Assembly (NCBI RefSeq): GCF_900100485.1
Contig: NZ_FNDH01000017.1
Span: forward strand, 1 to 59,681
Source: Nitrosomonas sp. Nm132
Lineage (GTDB): Bacteria; Pseudomonadota; Gammaproteobacteria; Burkholderiales; Nitrosomonadaceae
Direction: 5' to 3'
DNA: 59,681 nt
A program made the position numbers and the translations under genes. The notes below the pieces were generated by a model. It saw only the letters and a program-made list of their open reading frames with translations, did no database searches and was not told the origin of the DNA. Shown here piece by piece: positions 1-7,470 of the stretch. How positions within the stretch are numbered: the stretch's first letter is position 1; each line of letters opens with the position of its first letter.

Positions 1-2
1 TT

Positions 3-134
3 GCCTGGATTGAAGAAAAGACAGGCATTGAATGTGTGAGTCAAGTTCGTTCTTATAAAGGGCTTATGGTGCATGTATTTGGAAAGCTGGCTGCGACTCT
101 GTTTTTCTGGAATTTTTTACGAGTTAGCTCTTAA
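3..134 (+). CDS. C-terminal fragment of a protein, possibly a transposase (5' end outside window)
   Basis: An open frame enters from the left edge and stops at TAA 132-134, giving 43 residues that end in a hydrophobic tail (KLAATLFFWNFLRVSS). A short basic stretch followed by a Gly-Lys-Leu-Ala helix at the extreme C-terminus resembles the ends of some DDE transposases, and IS remnants are common in the window. No catalytic residue is present in the fragment, so the family is a guess. Confidence 0.35.
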   Translation, partial: AWIEEKTGIECVSQVRSYKGLMVHVFGKLAATLFFWNFLRVSS

Positions 135-199
135 TTCACATTAGAGGGTAAATGTTTTGCGCTGATATATGAGAAATCACATCGCTCAATAGAACATCA

Positions 200-334
200 A
201 TGGCCGAAACCAATATCAATGCCAGCGGTGCGCCAATAAATACGGACAATTTGCTTGCCGCAAACAGCATGGTTGCTAGTCGGTTTTTATTTCCTGACTC
301 TGCGACAAGTTATAGTGATAAAAACGGTAAATAA
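200..334 (+). other. Small ORF of 44 codons, doubtful
   Basis: ATG to TAA, encoding a 44-residue polar peptide (starts MAETNINASGAP). There is no convincing ribosome-binding site, no hydrophobic segment and no recognised family. It ends 2 bp before the perfect palindrome at 337-368, so that hairpin would lie correctly placed as a terminator if the ORF were expressed. It may instead be the residue of a longer gene. Confidence 0.2.
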
Positions 335-336
335 TT

Positions 337-368
337 ATTTGTGATCCATTTTAAAATGGATCACAAAT
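337..368. terminator. Perfect 32-bp palindrome, probable bidirectional terminator
   Basis: Two 16-bp arms (ATTTGTGATCCATTTT and its exact complement) meet without a spacer. The palindrome lies 30 bp beyond the stop of the RTX-like gene on the minus strand and just after a small plus-strand ORF. The T-rich and A-rich centre would form the loop. The outer flanks are not strongly T-rich, so Rho-independent function is only likely, and an operator is an alternative. Confidence 0.5.
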
Positions 369-398
369 TGTTCGTTAATGAGGTACAGACTGGGCATT

Positions 399-1511
399 TC
401 AGCCGCTGTACTCAACGCCGCTCTGATATAGTCCGACGAGATTGATGTTGGCCTCGTTTACACTAGAATTTGCAGCCAGTATCAACAGCTCAGCCTGAGT
501 CATGGTGCCTCCGCTGCCTTGCAGCATCTCAACATAAGAATCTCGCACTGCTGACGAAGGCTGCTCGCCTACTACGTTTTGGTAGACAAAGTTGACAAAA
601 TCGACATTACTTGATGAGCCTGCCAGCGAAATGAACAACGGCGTATTGACGACCATCTGGCTGGCTTGCAGCATCGATTGACCGCTATCGAATAGCTGTA
701 GCCCGATCGCTACGTACTCAGGAATGATATTGTTCGCATCAAAGGCCGCGCCGATGAGGCGCACGGTATTTCCTGCAGCCTGGCCCTGGGCAAGATCAGC
801 TGCGAGATTTTTATCGAGAAAGTGGCCCCGCTCTATATTGTACAGATCGTCGTTGCCATCTGGCCCGCTCACATTAAAACAGGATCCATGCGCGCTGATT
901 ACATAATCTGAGCTGTTACCACTAAAGATTACGGTATCCGCACCGGCACCACCATCCAATTTATCATTACCCGCAAGCCCGTTCAAAATATCATTACCAG
1001 CCTTAGCCATAATAATGTCGTCCCCAGCGGTCCCAACGAGATTATCTGCGCCATCGGTAGCACCTACCGTTTCATTGCCGGGGACGGTTCCGGTCGCGCC
1101 AGCGAGATTCTTGGGTGAATTGATCCCGAACACGCCATCATGATTGATCGCATTCATGCCATCGATCGGCAACGAGAAATAGGTCATTGCGTCTGAAGTC
1201 GAATGGTCGGAATTTATTAAACTGACGGTCGCACTGCCACAATTAAATAAAAAATCATCAGAAATAATAAAATCCGGAGTCACAATGCCAAGATTGGCGA
1301 AGCTTTGTGTTGCGACGAGTATTGTCGCGCCAGCAGTGTTAGGATTGGGAAGATCTTTGAGTAATCTGATAGCTGTAGTTGAGCCATCTTGAGTGACTCT
1401 AATTGTCTGATCTATGCGAAATGTTTCCCCATTAACGGGATCAAGTGATATTTCTATAAACTGAATCTTGCCACTAATGTCCGTATAAAGCTCGTTGATG
1501 TGGTATGACAT
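399..1511 (-). CDS. RTX-type calcium-binding protein with DUF4214-like C-terminus (paralogue A)
   Basis: This is a 370-residue predicted secreted or surface protein. The N-terminal ~140 residues start INELYTD..IQFIEI, a lamin-tail-like beta domain seen in bacterial surface proteins. Residues ~153-197 hold RTX nonapeptides (GTAGDD, AGNDILNG, GNDKLDGGAGAD), which bind calcium and are typical of type I secretion substrates. The last ~75 residues (FVNFVYQNVVGE...) resemble DUF4214. There is no N-terminal signal peptide, which fits a C-terminal type I signal. The start at 1511 is chosen because AAGGAGG lies 6 nt upstream and the paralogue begins at the same residue; an in-frame start at 1529 has no such site. 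A close paralogue lies at 2136-3239. Its biological role is unknown; adhesion or matrix binding is inference. Confidence 0.8.
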   Translation of the reverse strand: MSYHINELYTDISGKIQFIEISLDPVNGETFRIDQTIRVTQDGSTTAIRLLKDLPNPNTAGATILVATQSFANLGIVTPDFIISDDFLFNCGSATVSLINSDHSTSDAMTYFSLPIDGMNAINHDGVFGINSPKNLAGATGTVPGNETVGATDGADNLVGTAGDDIIMAKAGNDILNGLAGNDKLDGGAGADTVIFSGNSSDYVISAHGSCFNVSGPDGNDDLYNIERGHFLDKNLAADLAQGQAAGNTVRLIGAAFDANNIIPEYVAIGLQLFDSGQSMLQASQMVVNTPLFISLAGSSSNVDFVNFVYQNVVGEQPSSAVRDSYVEMLQGSGGTMTQAELLILAANSSVNEANINLVGLYQSGVEYSG

Positions 1512-1629
1512 GGAAGCCCTCCTTACCAATGAAGTGGATAAACAACGACCGGGAAAAAATTCTATCGCACATTTTCCGAGAGTGATAGTAATTTAATGAA
1601 TAAAAAGACCTAATATGATATGTAGTTAA

Positions 1630-1791
1630 CCCGAATATTTCATAAATTGGCACGTGCCCTCACTTGTCTTTTGATTAATAAGAAAGATTTTGCTCAGTCG
1701 GGTGTATGAATCACTACACCCCTCCTTCTCAAAACTTCCCTATTAATCAAAATCCTGCGTGATCATCACACGAATTTATGAAATATTCGGG
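1630..1791 (+). mobile_element. 162-bp inverted-repeat element (MITE), copy 1
   Basis: The element begins CCCGAATATTTCATAAATT and ends with its inverse. TTAA precedes it (1626-1629) and TTTAA follows it. Subterminal inverted repeats (TTTTGATTAATA and its complement) and a central GGGTGT...ACACCC hairpin let the whole unit fold back on itself. It has no coding capacity. Three further copies of identical length lie at 3562, 21542 and 22860. The CCC/GGG ends and TTAA flank recall IS1380/piggyBac-like elements, but the parental IS is not in the window. Confidence 0.85.
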
Positions 1792-1843
1792 TTTAATGTA
1801 GAACAGCAGTTTACCGGATTGCGAAATGATGGCGATACAGCCA

Positions 1844-1972
1844 AAACCTTATTATCCACAATTTCCGTGGATAAGGCTGTGAGTAACTGCTTTATGTCGC
1901 GGAAGGATAATGCTTATTCCCGCTGCTTTAAAAAGATCCCAAGGCTTTTTCTCAACACTGGCGAATAAACAA
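1844..1972. repeat. Intergenic repeat block 1 with inverted DnaA-box-like pair
   Basis: About 129 bp nearly identical to 3401-3527. It carries TTATCCACA at 1852-1860 facing CGTGGATAA at 1866-1874, an inverted pair matching or nearly matching the DnaA-box consensus TTATNCACA, followed by a weaker TGTGAGTAA. Together with the neighbouring RTX-like paralogues it appears to be part of a tandem duplication. No other gene is seen between 1512 and 2135. Confidence 0.75.
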
Positions 1973-2135
1973 ACCAACACCGCGACGATTTTGTTGAGCT
2001 GCGGCCAATCGCGATAAATCCTAGACTCGCTGTATGGTGCAGATTAAACATAGCGATACAAACGGTGTGAGTAATCATTTGCAGCCTTGCTAACAAAATC
2101 GATAACAAATCGTTGGCGGGGTGCAGCAGAACGGT

Positions 2136-3239
2136 TCAACCACCGTACTCAACGCCGCTCTGATATAACCCGACGAGATTGATGTTGGTCTCGTTCACAC
2201 TGGTGTTTGCAGCCAGCACCAACAGCTCAGCCTGAATCATGGTGCCTCCGCTCCCTTGCAACAATCCAGCGTAGAAATCTCGCTCTGCTGGCGAAGGCGG
2301 TTCGCCTACTACGTTTTGGTAGACCAGATTGACGAAATCGACATTATTCGATGAGCCTGCTAGCGAAATGAACAGCGGCGTATTGACGACCAGTTGACTG
2401 ACTTGCAGCATCGACTGGCCATTATCGAATAATTGCAGCCCGATTGCCACAAATTCAGGGGTGATGTTGTGGGCATCAAAAGCCGCACCGATGAGGCGCA
2501 CGGTATTTCCGGCTGCCTGGCCCTGTGCCAGATCAAATGCGAGATTTTTATCCAGAAAATCGAATCGCTCAATGCCAGGCAGCGTGTCATTGCCCTCCGG
2601 GCCGGTTACACTGAAACCGGATGCCGTTGCGTTGATCGCATATTCCGCCCTGTTGCCGCTATAGACCGCGGTATCTGTGTCAGCGCCTCCATCCAGTAAA
2701 TCATTGCCCGCTTGTCCGTTCAAAAAGTCGTTACCCGCCCTAGCCTGAATCGTATCATCGCCAGCGGTTCCAATGAGATTGTCTGCGTTATCGCTCCCCG
2801 CAATCGAATGACTATGGATGGTTGCAGTCACGCCAGCAAAATTCTTGGGCGAATTAACTCCGATCGTGCCATTGTGGTCGATCGAGTGGATACCATCGAG
2901 CGGCAGCGAGGCATAAATCACCTCGTCGACATTGGCAAAATCGACAGTCGCGCCACCACTGGTGAACAAAAATCCATCAGGAACAATGAAATCCGGCGTT
3001 ACCACTCCAAGATTGGCAAAACCTTGTGTGGCAATGAGCACCGTCGTGTTGGCTGTGAATGTATTGGGAAGATTGACGGGAAACCTGAAAGCATGCGTAA
3101 CGCTGCCTTGCGTGACCGAAATGGTCTGATTGATCCAGAACGATTCCCCATTATCGGCGCCGACCGACATTTCTATAAACTGGATGACACCATTAGCGTC
3201 GGAATAAAGCTCGTTAATACGGTATAGATGAAATGACAT
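2136..3239 (-). CDS. RTX-type calcium-binding protein with DUF4214-like C-terminus (paralogue B)
   Basis: 367 residues with the same architecture as the gene at 399-1511: an N-terminal INELYSD..IQFIEM beta domain, RTX repeats near residues 155-200 (GTAGDD, AGNDFLNGQAGNDLLDGG), and a C-terminal DUF4214-like segment (FVNLVYQNVVGE). The two proteins are most alike over the last 120 residues, where nearly every position is shared. GGGAGAG lies 5 nt upstream of the ATG. The gene is bracketed by direct copies of the 162-bp element at 1630 and 3562, so it could have been duplicated or moved as a unit. No type I secretion genes are seen in the window. Function is inferred only from domain content. 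Confidence 0.8.
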   Translation of the reverse strand: MSFHLYRINELYSDANGVIQFIEMSVGADNGESFWINQTISVTQGSVTHAFRFPVNLPNTFTANTTVLIATQGFANLGVVTPDFIVPDGFLFTSGGATVDFANVDEVIYASLPLDGIHSIDHNGTIGVNSPKNFAGVTATIHSHSIAGSDNADNLIGTAGDDTIQARAGNDFLNGQAGNDLLDGGADTDTAVYSGNRAEYAINATASGFSVTGPEGNDTLPGIERFDFLDKNLAFDLAQGQAAGNTVRLIGAAFDAHNITPEFVAIGLQLFDNGQSMLQVSQLVVNTPLFISLAGSSNNVDFVNLVYQNVVGEPPSPAERDFYAGLLQGSGGTMIQAELLVLAANTSVNETNINLVGLYQSGVEYGG

Positions 3240-3400
3240 AGGACTCTCCCAGCCAATGGAATGGACATAAATTCGATAGAAATTCTATCGCACATACTCC
3301 GCTAAAACTTGCCAAGCTAAAATTGACAAAAGGCAATACCAGGCCTTGAAGGTTCCATCAATTAGGCTCGACCTGACCATAAGCATAAATTTTATGAGCT

Positions 3401-3527
3401 AAACCTTATTATCCACAATTTCCGTGGATAAGGCTGTGGGTAACTGCTTTATGTCGCGGAAGGATAATGCTTATTCCCGATGCTTCAAAAATATCCCAAG
3501 GCTTTCCCAACGCTGGCGAATAAACAA
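3401..3527. repeat. Intergenic repeat block 2 with inverted DnaA-box-like pair
   Basis: Second copy of the block at 1844-1972, with TTATCCACA at 3409-3417 facing CGTGGATAA at 3423-3431, then TGTGGGTAA. It lies upstream of paralogue B, whereas block 1 lies upstream of paralogue A, which supports duplication of gene plus upstream region. The rest of 3240-3776 holds the 162-bp element and a hairpin, and no gene. Confidence 0.75.
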
Positions 3528-3561
3528 GATTTGAAATCACGATGTTTATATTCCCACCTAG

Positions 3562-3723
3562 CCCGAATATTTCATAAATTGGCACGTGTCCTCACTTGCC
3601 TTTTGATTAATAAGAAAGATTTTGCTCAGTCAGGTGTATGAATCACTACACCACTCTTTCTCAAAACTTCCCTATTAATCAAAATCCTGCGTGATCATCA
3701 CGCGAATTCATGAAATATTCAGG
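3562..3723 (+). mobile_element. 162-bp inverted-repeat element (MITE), copy 2
   Basis: Same length and orientation as copy 1. The right end is slightly degraded (TTCAGG instead of TTCGGG) and the flanks are CTAG and CTAA rather than clean TTAA, so this is probably an older insertion whose target duplication has mutated. Confidence 0.85.
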
Positions 3724-3724
3724 C

Positions 3725-3760
3725 TAACCCAGTGAGTTATTTACCTCACTTTCCGGGTTA
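3725..3760 (-). terminator. Hairpin 3' of the DUF2459 gene
   Basis: TAACCC-AGTGAG pairs with CTCACT-(TTCC)-GGGTTA around an 8-nt loop, 16 bp beyond the stop of the minus-strand lipoprotein gene. The arms are strong apart from a 4-nt bulge. No clear T tract follows, so termination is plausible rather than certain. Confidence 0.4.
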
Positions 3761-3776
3761 CTTCTTTAGTTGATTC

Positions 3777-4553
3777 TTAAAACAACCCTGTCTGCCTTGT
3801 CCCGTCCTTCTGTTCAAGTAGCATGTTTGCCGGTTGTTTCTCTGCGATCTGTGCGGCGTGGCGCAATTGCCAGGCAAATGAAGATCTGTTGAAAGCCCAA
3901 AACGGCGAAAGGGGCAGGCCTGCTTTTCTCAAAGCCTGCGCTGCATACTGATGGCAGGTATGAAAAGCGTGGTAAGAATGTTTTGCGGAATAAAACAGAG
4001 ACGAATCGGAAACAGCGACGGGGTTATGGTGCATTATCGTGGCCTGAAGATGACCACGCAGCCGCCGATAGCCCTCTTCACTCACATGAAAGATAAAAAG
4101 ATCAGAAGGAGGCTGGTGCGTGCGCTCTGCCCATACCTGGTCGTACCACCCAATCTCGACCACTCCCTCAGTCGGCCAGAAAAGTGCCCGTATGACACCC
4201 GTTACTCCTCTGCGACCTTCCAGATACCAGGCACGCTCGGCATAACCCCACTCTTCGAAGTACTGATTAGGAGCAGATAGCAGTGAATGATTAAGGAAAG
4301 AGGAGGCCCGAGGAAGCAGGTGTCTTTCTGGTTGTCCGTTATTTGTCGCCAGCTCCTTACTCTGTGGAAAAGCGATCATTGCATGCCATGCATCGAGTGA
4401 TACATAGATAGTTCGCATAGTAGAATCAGGAGGCGGTGGCCATAAGCCCTCAACTGGCGAGACACAGGCCGAGAGCAGCATGTTAACCGAGAAGCACATT
4501 GCAATAGCGCGAACAAAACGCTTACTCGGAGCCTGATCTAAGTCAAATTTCAA
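3777..4553 (-). CDS. DUF2459-family lipoprotein
   Basis: 258 residues with an N-terminal lipoprotein signal: basic KRFVR, a hydrophobic run and the lipobox LSAC with Cys30. The body has features of the DUF2459 (TIGR02117) family: an early IYVSLDAWHAMI strand, EWGYAERAWYLEG, and a late YHAFHTCHQYAAQALRKAGL stretch with conserved His and Cys. The family is uncharacterised; members were first noted near urease genes. The product is expected to be anchored in the outer or inner membrane facing the periplasm. It is monocistronic here, with an RTX-like gene downstream and a divergent epimerase upstream. Confidence 0.7.
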   Translation of the reverse strand: MKFDLDQAPSKRFVRAIAMCFSVNMLLSACVSPVEGLWPPPPDSTMRTIYVSLDAWHAMIAFPQSKELATNNGQPERHLLPRASSFLNHSLLSAPNQYFEEWGYAERAWYLEGRRGVTGVIRALFWPTEGVVEIGWYDQVWAERTHQPPSDLFIFHVSEEGYRRLRGHLQATIMHHNPVAVSDSSLFYSAKHSYHAFHTCHQYAAQALRKAGLPLSPFWAFNRSSFAWQLRHAAQIAEKQPANMLLEQKDGTRQTGLF

Positions 4554-4873
4554 GATGTTGAAAAATAATCAAACAATAAGATTACAACCAGTCATCACTG
4601 CACACAATTTAAATCGTTTCATTGCATCTATTTCTATCGTATGGATTTTTCATTTTGTCATTTGGCTGGAAAAAGCGTATCTTGATATCCGAATAGCCAC
4701 CAATTAATTTCATAATGCATGAGTTCAAGAGTAAATTGACGCTAGCTAACATATCAGGATTTGCTCAGCTTGGAATGGTTTTCTGCAGATAAACCAAGTT
4801 ATTAAAGTATGGACCAACCAGCTATTATTTAATACTTGAACTGACTAATCATCAACCTGGAAATTGTCAAAAA
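4554..4873. other. 320-bp AT-rich divergent intergenic region
   Basis: It separates the DUF2459 gene (minus) from the epimerase gene (plus) and must hold both promoters. I see no ORF, RNA gene or strong inverted repeat. No clear Shine-Dalgarno precedes the ATG at 4874 (the upstream sequence is GGAAATTGTCAAAAA). Confidence 0.5.
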
Positions 4874-5782
4874 ATGAATATACTCATTACTGGCGCAACA
4901 GGATTCATAGGTCGGCACCTGGTACAGCGCCTTAAGCAAGACCATCACACGATCAAGGTACTCAGTCGCAATGGCGTGCGGGCACGCCAGAAACTGGGGG
5001 TACCGGCTTTTGACTGGAATTATGCTACAGAGGAAGTGCCTCCTGAAGCACTGGAGAATACCCAGATTATCATTCACCTGATGGGTGAGAATCTGGGCGG
5101 CGGCCGCTGGACTGACAAACGCAAGCGCGAAATTTATGAATCACGCATTGTCAGCGCCCGCAAGCTAGTAGCAGCAGCCCCTTCCACTCTAGAATGTTTT
5201 GTCTGTGGCTCGGCTATTGGTATTTACCCAGGCGAAGGAGAAGGTATTTATGATGAAACCTATGCGGTGCCTGCCCAAGGAAGTTTCATGCAGACCATCT
5301 GCCGTGACTGGGAGATGGAGGCCGCAAAAATCGAAAACAAGGGTGTGCGCCGGGTCAGCATTCGCACAGGGGTAGTACTGGGTGATGGCGGCATGGTGGA
5401 TAAACTCCTGCCGGTATTCAGGGTAGGATTGGGTGGACCTGTCGGTCATGGTCGTCAGTGGCTCTCATGGATTCATATTGACGATCTAGTATCGGTATAC
5501 ATAACCGCTGCACTGGACACTCGCTATCACGGTCCGGTAAACGCTGTTTCACCCAAGCCGGTACGATACCGCGAATTTGCTGCCGCCCTTGGCAAGGCGT
5601 TGCATCGCCCCACCTTCTTCCCTACCCCGGCTTTTATCCTGAAACTGGCGTTAGGCGAAGCCGCGGCCCTGGCTCTGAATAGCTATCACATCGCCCCCAC
5701 AAAATTGCTACAGGAGTATGGCTTTAAATTTAAATTTACGGATTTACCTATTGCACTAGAGGATTTGTTCGGGAAAATTTAG
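4874..5782 (+). CDS. yfcH: TIGR01777-family NAD(P)-dependent epimerase/reductase (YfcH-like)
   Basis: 302 residues of the extended short-chain dehydrogenase class. The N-terminal Rossmann motif GATGFIG (residues 7-13) binds the dinucleotide. The family-specific MGENLGGGRWTDKRK segment follows at ~75-90, then GSAIGIYPG, and a C-terminal SDR domain (DUF1731 type) ending PIALEDLFGKI. Length fits the family (~300). The physiological substrate of YfcH proteins is not established. The photolyase gene starts 18 nt downstream, so the two are probably co-transcribed, a pairing seen in other proteobacteria. Confidence 0.85.
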   Translation: MNILITGATGFIGRHLVQRLKQDHHTIKVLSRNGVRARQKLGVPAFDWNYATEEVPPEALENTQIIIHLMGENLGGGRWTDKRKREIYESRIVSARKLVAAAPSTLECFVCGSAIGIYPGEGEGIYDETYAVPAQGSFMQTICRDWEMEAAKIENKGVRRVSIRTGVVLGDGGMVDKLLPVFRVGLGGPVGHGRQWLSWIHIDDLVSVYITAALDTRYHGPVNAVSPKPVRYREFAAALGKALHRPTFFPTPAFILKLALGEAAALALNSYHIAPTKLLQEYGFKFKFTDLPIALEDLFGKI

Positions 5783-5799
5783 CACTCAGCGCATCGAAC

Positions 5800-7101
5800 G
5801 TGACGACACCACTGTCCGTTTTCTGGTTTCGGCAAGATTTGCGTCTGGAAGACAATGCGGGATTTTCTCAAGCCTTGGCATCCGGACGACCTGTCCTGCC
5901 CATTTTCATTTTTGACCCGTTTATTCTGGATAGCTTGCCTCGTGACGATGCTCGTGTCACGTTCATTTACGATACCTTGCAAATGATGCGGACTCGACTT
6001 CAAGCGCAGTTTAGCCGCTCACTTGCGCTCTATCATGGAAAGCCGCTTGATGTATTTGATCACATCTTGCGTTCATATCTTGTTGCTGCCGTATATACCA
6101 ACCATGATTATGAACCTTATGCGCGAGAGCGTGACGATGTGGTGCGCAAATGGTTACGGTCAAAATCGGTGGATTTCCATACTTGTAAGGATCATGTTCT
6201 GTTTGAAAAAGATGAAGTTGCTAAGGAAGATGGCAGTCCGTATGTCGTTTACACGCCTTATATGCGCAAATGGAAAGCCATTCAGAGTCATACGACGCTT
6301 ATCATTCATCCAACCGGAACGAAATTGATGAATCTGATCCAGCAATCTCCCCTGCCTGATCTATCACTGGCTGACATAGGTTTTAGCCGATCAACTATCG
6401 CCATACCTCCTTACCGGCTTAACTACGAGTTACTGCAGCATTATGAGCGTGACAGAGATTTTCCAGCCATAGCAGGCACTTCTCAGCTAGGGCCTCATCT
6501 ACGCTTTGGCACGGTGAGCATTCGCAAAATTCTTCAGGTGGCACACCCAGTCAGTGAAACCTTTTGCAATGAGCTGATCTGGCGAGAATTTTTTTGCCAA
6601 ATTCTGTGGCATTTTCCCCATACCCAGAATAAAAGTTTTAAGTCGTTATTTGACCACATTCAATGGTCAAATAACGAAGCTGAGTTCAAACGCTGGTGTG
6701 AAGGGATGACAGGCTATCCCCTGGTAGATGCAGGTATGCGTCAGCTCAATGCAACCGGTTTTATGCACAATCGTGTGCGCATGATCACAGCCAGCTTTTT
6801 GTGCAAACACCTGTTAATCGACTGGCGCTGGGGTGAAGCTTATTTTGCAGAAAAATTATTGGATTATGAAATGGCAAGTAATGTCGGCAACTGGCAGTGG
6901 ATAGCAGGATGTGGCGTTGATGCCGCACCCTATTTCAGGGTCTTCAATCCCACCACTCAAATCAAAAGATTCGATAAAGACTTCGAATATATACAGACCT
7001 GGGTAAAGGATTTGCATGCCTCTACTTATCCTAAACCAATCGTCGACCACGCCTTCGCACGCGCGCGCTACCTGGAAATTTGTCGACAGGCTGTTAGCTG
7101 A
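5800..7101 (+). CDS. phrB: Deoxyribodipyrimidine photolyase (class I CPD photolyase)
   Basis: 433 residues. The enzyme splits UV-induced cyclobutane pyrimidine dimers using light and FAD. The N-terminal antenna-cofactor domain starts VFWFRQDLRLEDN. The C-terminal FAD domain contains WREFF, PLVDAGMRQLNATGFMHNRVRM and LLDYEMASNVGNWQWIAGCG, all hallmark positions, with the Trp residues of the electron-transfer chain present. Initiation is at GTG 5800, with only a weak ribosome-binding site, which suggests coupling to the upstream epimerase gene. It is slightly shorter than E. coli PhrB (472), mostly in inter-domain loops. Confidence 0.93.
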   Translation: MTTPLSVFWFRQDLRLEDNAGFSQALASGRPVLPIFIFDPFILDSLPRDDARVTFIYDTLQMMRTRLQAQFSRSLALYHGKPLDVFDHILRSYLVAAVYTNHDYEPYARERDDVVRKWLRSKSVDFHTCKDHVLFEKDEVAKEDGSPYVVYTPYMRKWKAIQSHTTLIIHPTGTKLMNLIQQSPLPDLSLADIGFSRSTIAIPPYRLNYELLQHYERDRDFPAIAGTSQLGPHLRFGTVSIRKILQVAHPVSETFCNELIWREFFCQILWHFPHTQNKSFKSLFDHIQWSNNEAEFKRWCEGMTGYPLVDAGMRQLNATGFMHNRVRMITASFLCKHLLIDWRWGEAYFAEKLLDYEMASNVGNWQWIAGCGVDAAPYFRVFNPTTQIKRFDKDFEYIQTWVKDLHASTYPKPIVDHAFARARYLEICRQAVS

Positions 7102-7131
7102 CTGTAGCTAAGATTAAAAGAAGTAAGGATC

Positions 7132-7458
7132 TCAGAGCACACCTTTATCATGAATGCGGTAGGCAGTCTCAACCGGCACAACCCACACCACGCCATCATG
7201 CGGTAGGCCCGTTTGGCATTCTCGTACGATTATGTCAACGATGATATTTACCATCTCATCGTTGACTAGTGCCGTTACCAGGATCTTGTCCGTAAAATCG
7301 GTTAATTCTTCACGCACTGTTTGATGCTGCTGTCCGATAGCCGTGGAAAATCCCTCACCTTTGCACACTACTAAACTGAAAAATTCAGGTATGCTATGCA
7401 GTGCGTTGCGTAATTGGTTCAGGCGCAAAGGACGAATAATGGCACGAACTTCTTTCAT
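7132..7458 (-). CDS. PII-like signalling protein of the efflux-associated type (PII-NG)
   Basis: 108 residues with the GlnB/PII ferredoxin-like fold pattern: MKEVRAIIRPLRLNQLRNAL at the N-terminus and a B-loop-like TGLPHDGVVWVVPVETAYRI at ~83-102. The T-loop region (residues 37-55) has no tyrosine, so the uridylylation site Tyr51 of GlnB is absent. It lies 12 nt after the RND pump gene and is the last gene of that operon. A group of PII homologues (PII-NG) linked to heavy-metal RND pumps has been described, and this gene fits it. It probably senses a nucleotide or metal state and acts on the pump; that role is inference. Confidence 0.8.
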   Translation of the reverse strand: MKEVRAIIRPLRLNQLRNALHSIPEFFSLVVCKGEGFSTAIGQQHQTVREELTDFTDKILVTALVNDEMVNIIVDIIVRECQTGLPHDGVVWVVPVETAYRIHDKGVL

Positions 7459-7470
7459 AATAGACTCTCC

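Noticed and set aside
1759..1968. 69-codon ORF starting inside MITE copy 1
   Set aside because: It begins in the element end and runs through the DnaA-box repeat block; different continuation from the equivalent ORF at copy 3, so not a conserved product.
2712..3227. 171-codon plus-strand ORF over RTX paralogue B
   Set aside because: Antisense to a clear RTX/lamin-tail reading frame; no homology seen.
1844..3527. Replication origin suggested by clustered DnaA-box-like sites
   Set aside because: No dnaA, dnaN or gyrB gene, no AT-rich unwinding element beside the boxes, and the block is simply duplicated with the RTX genes.
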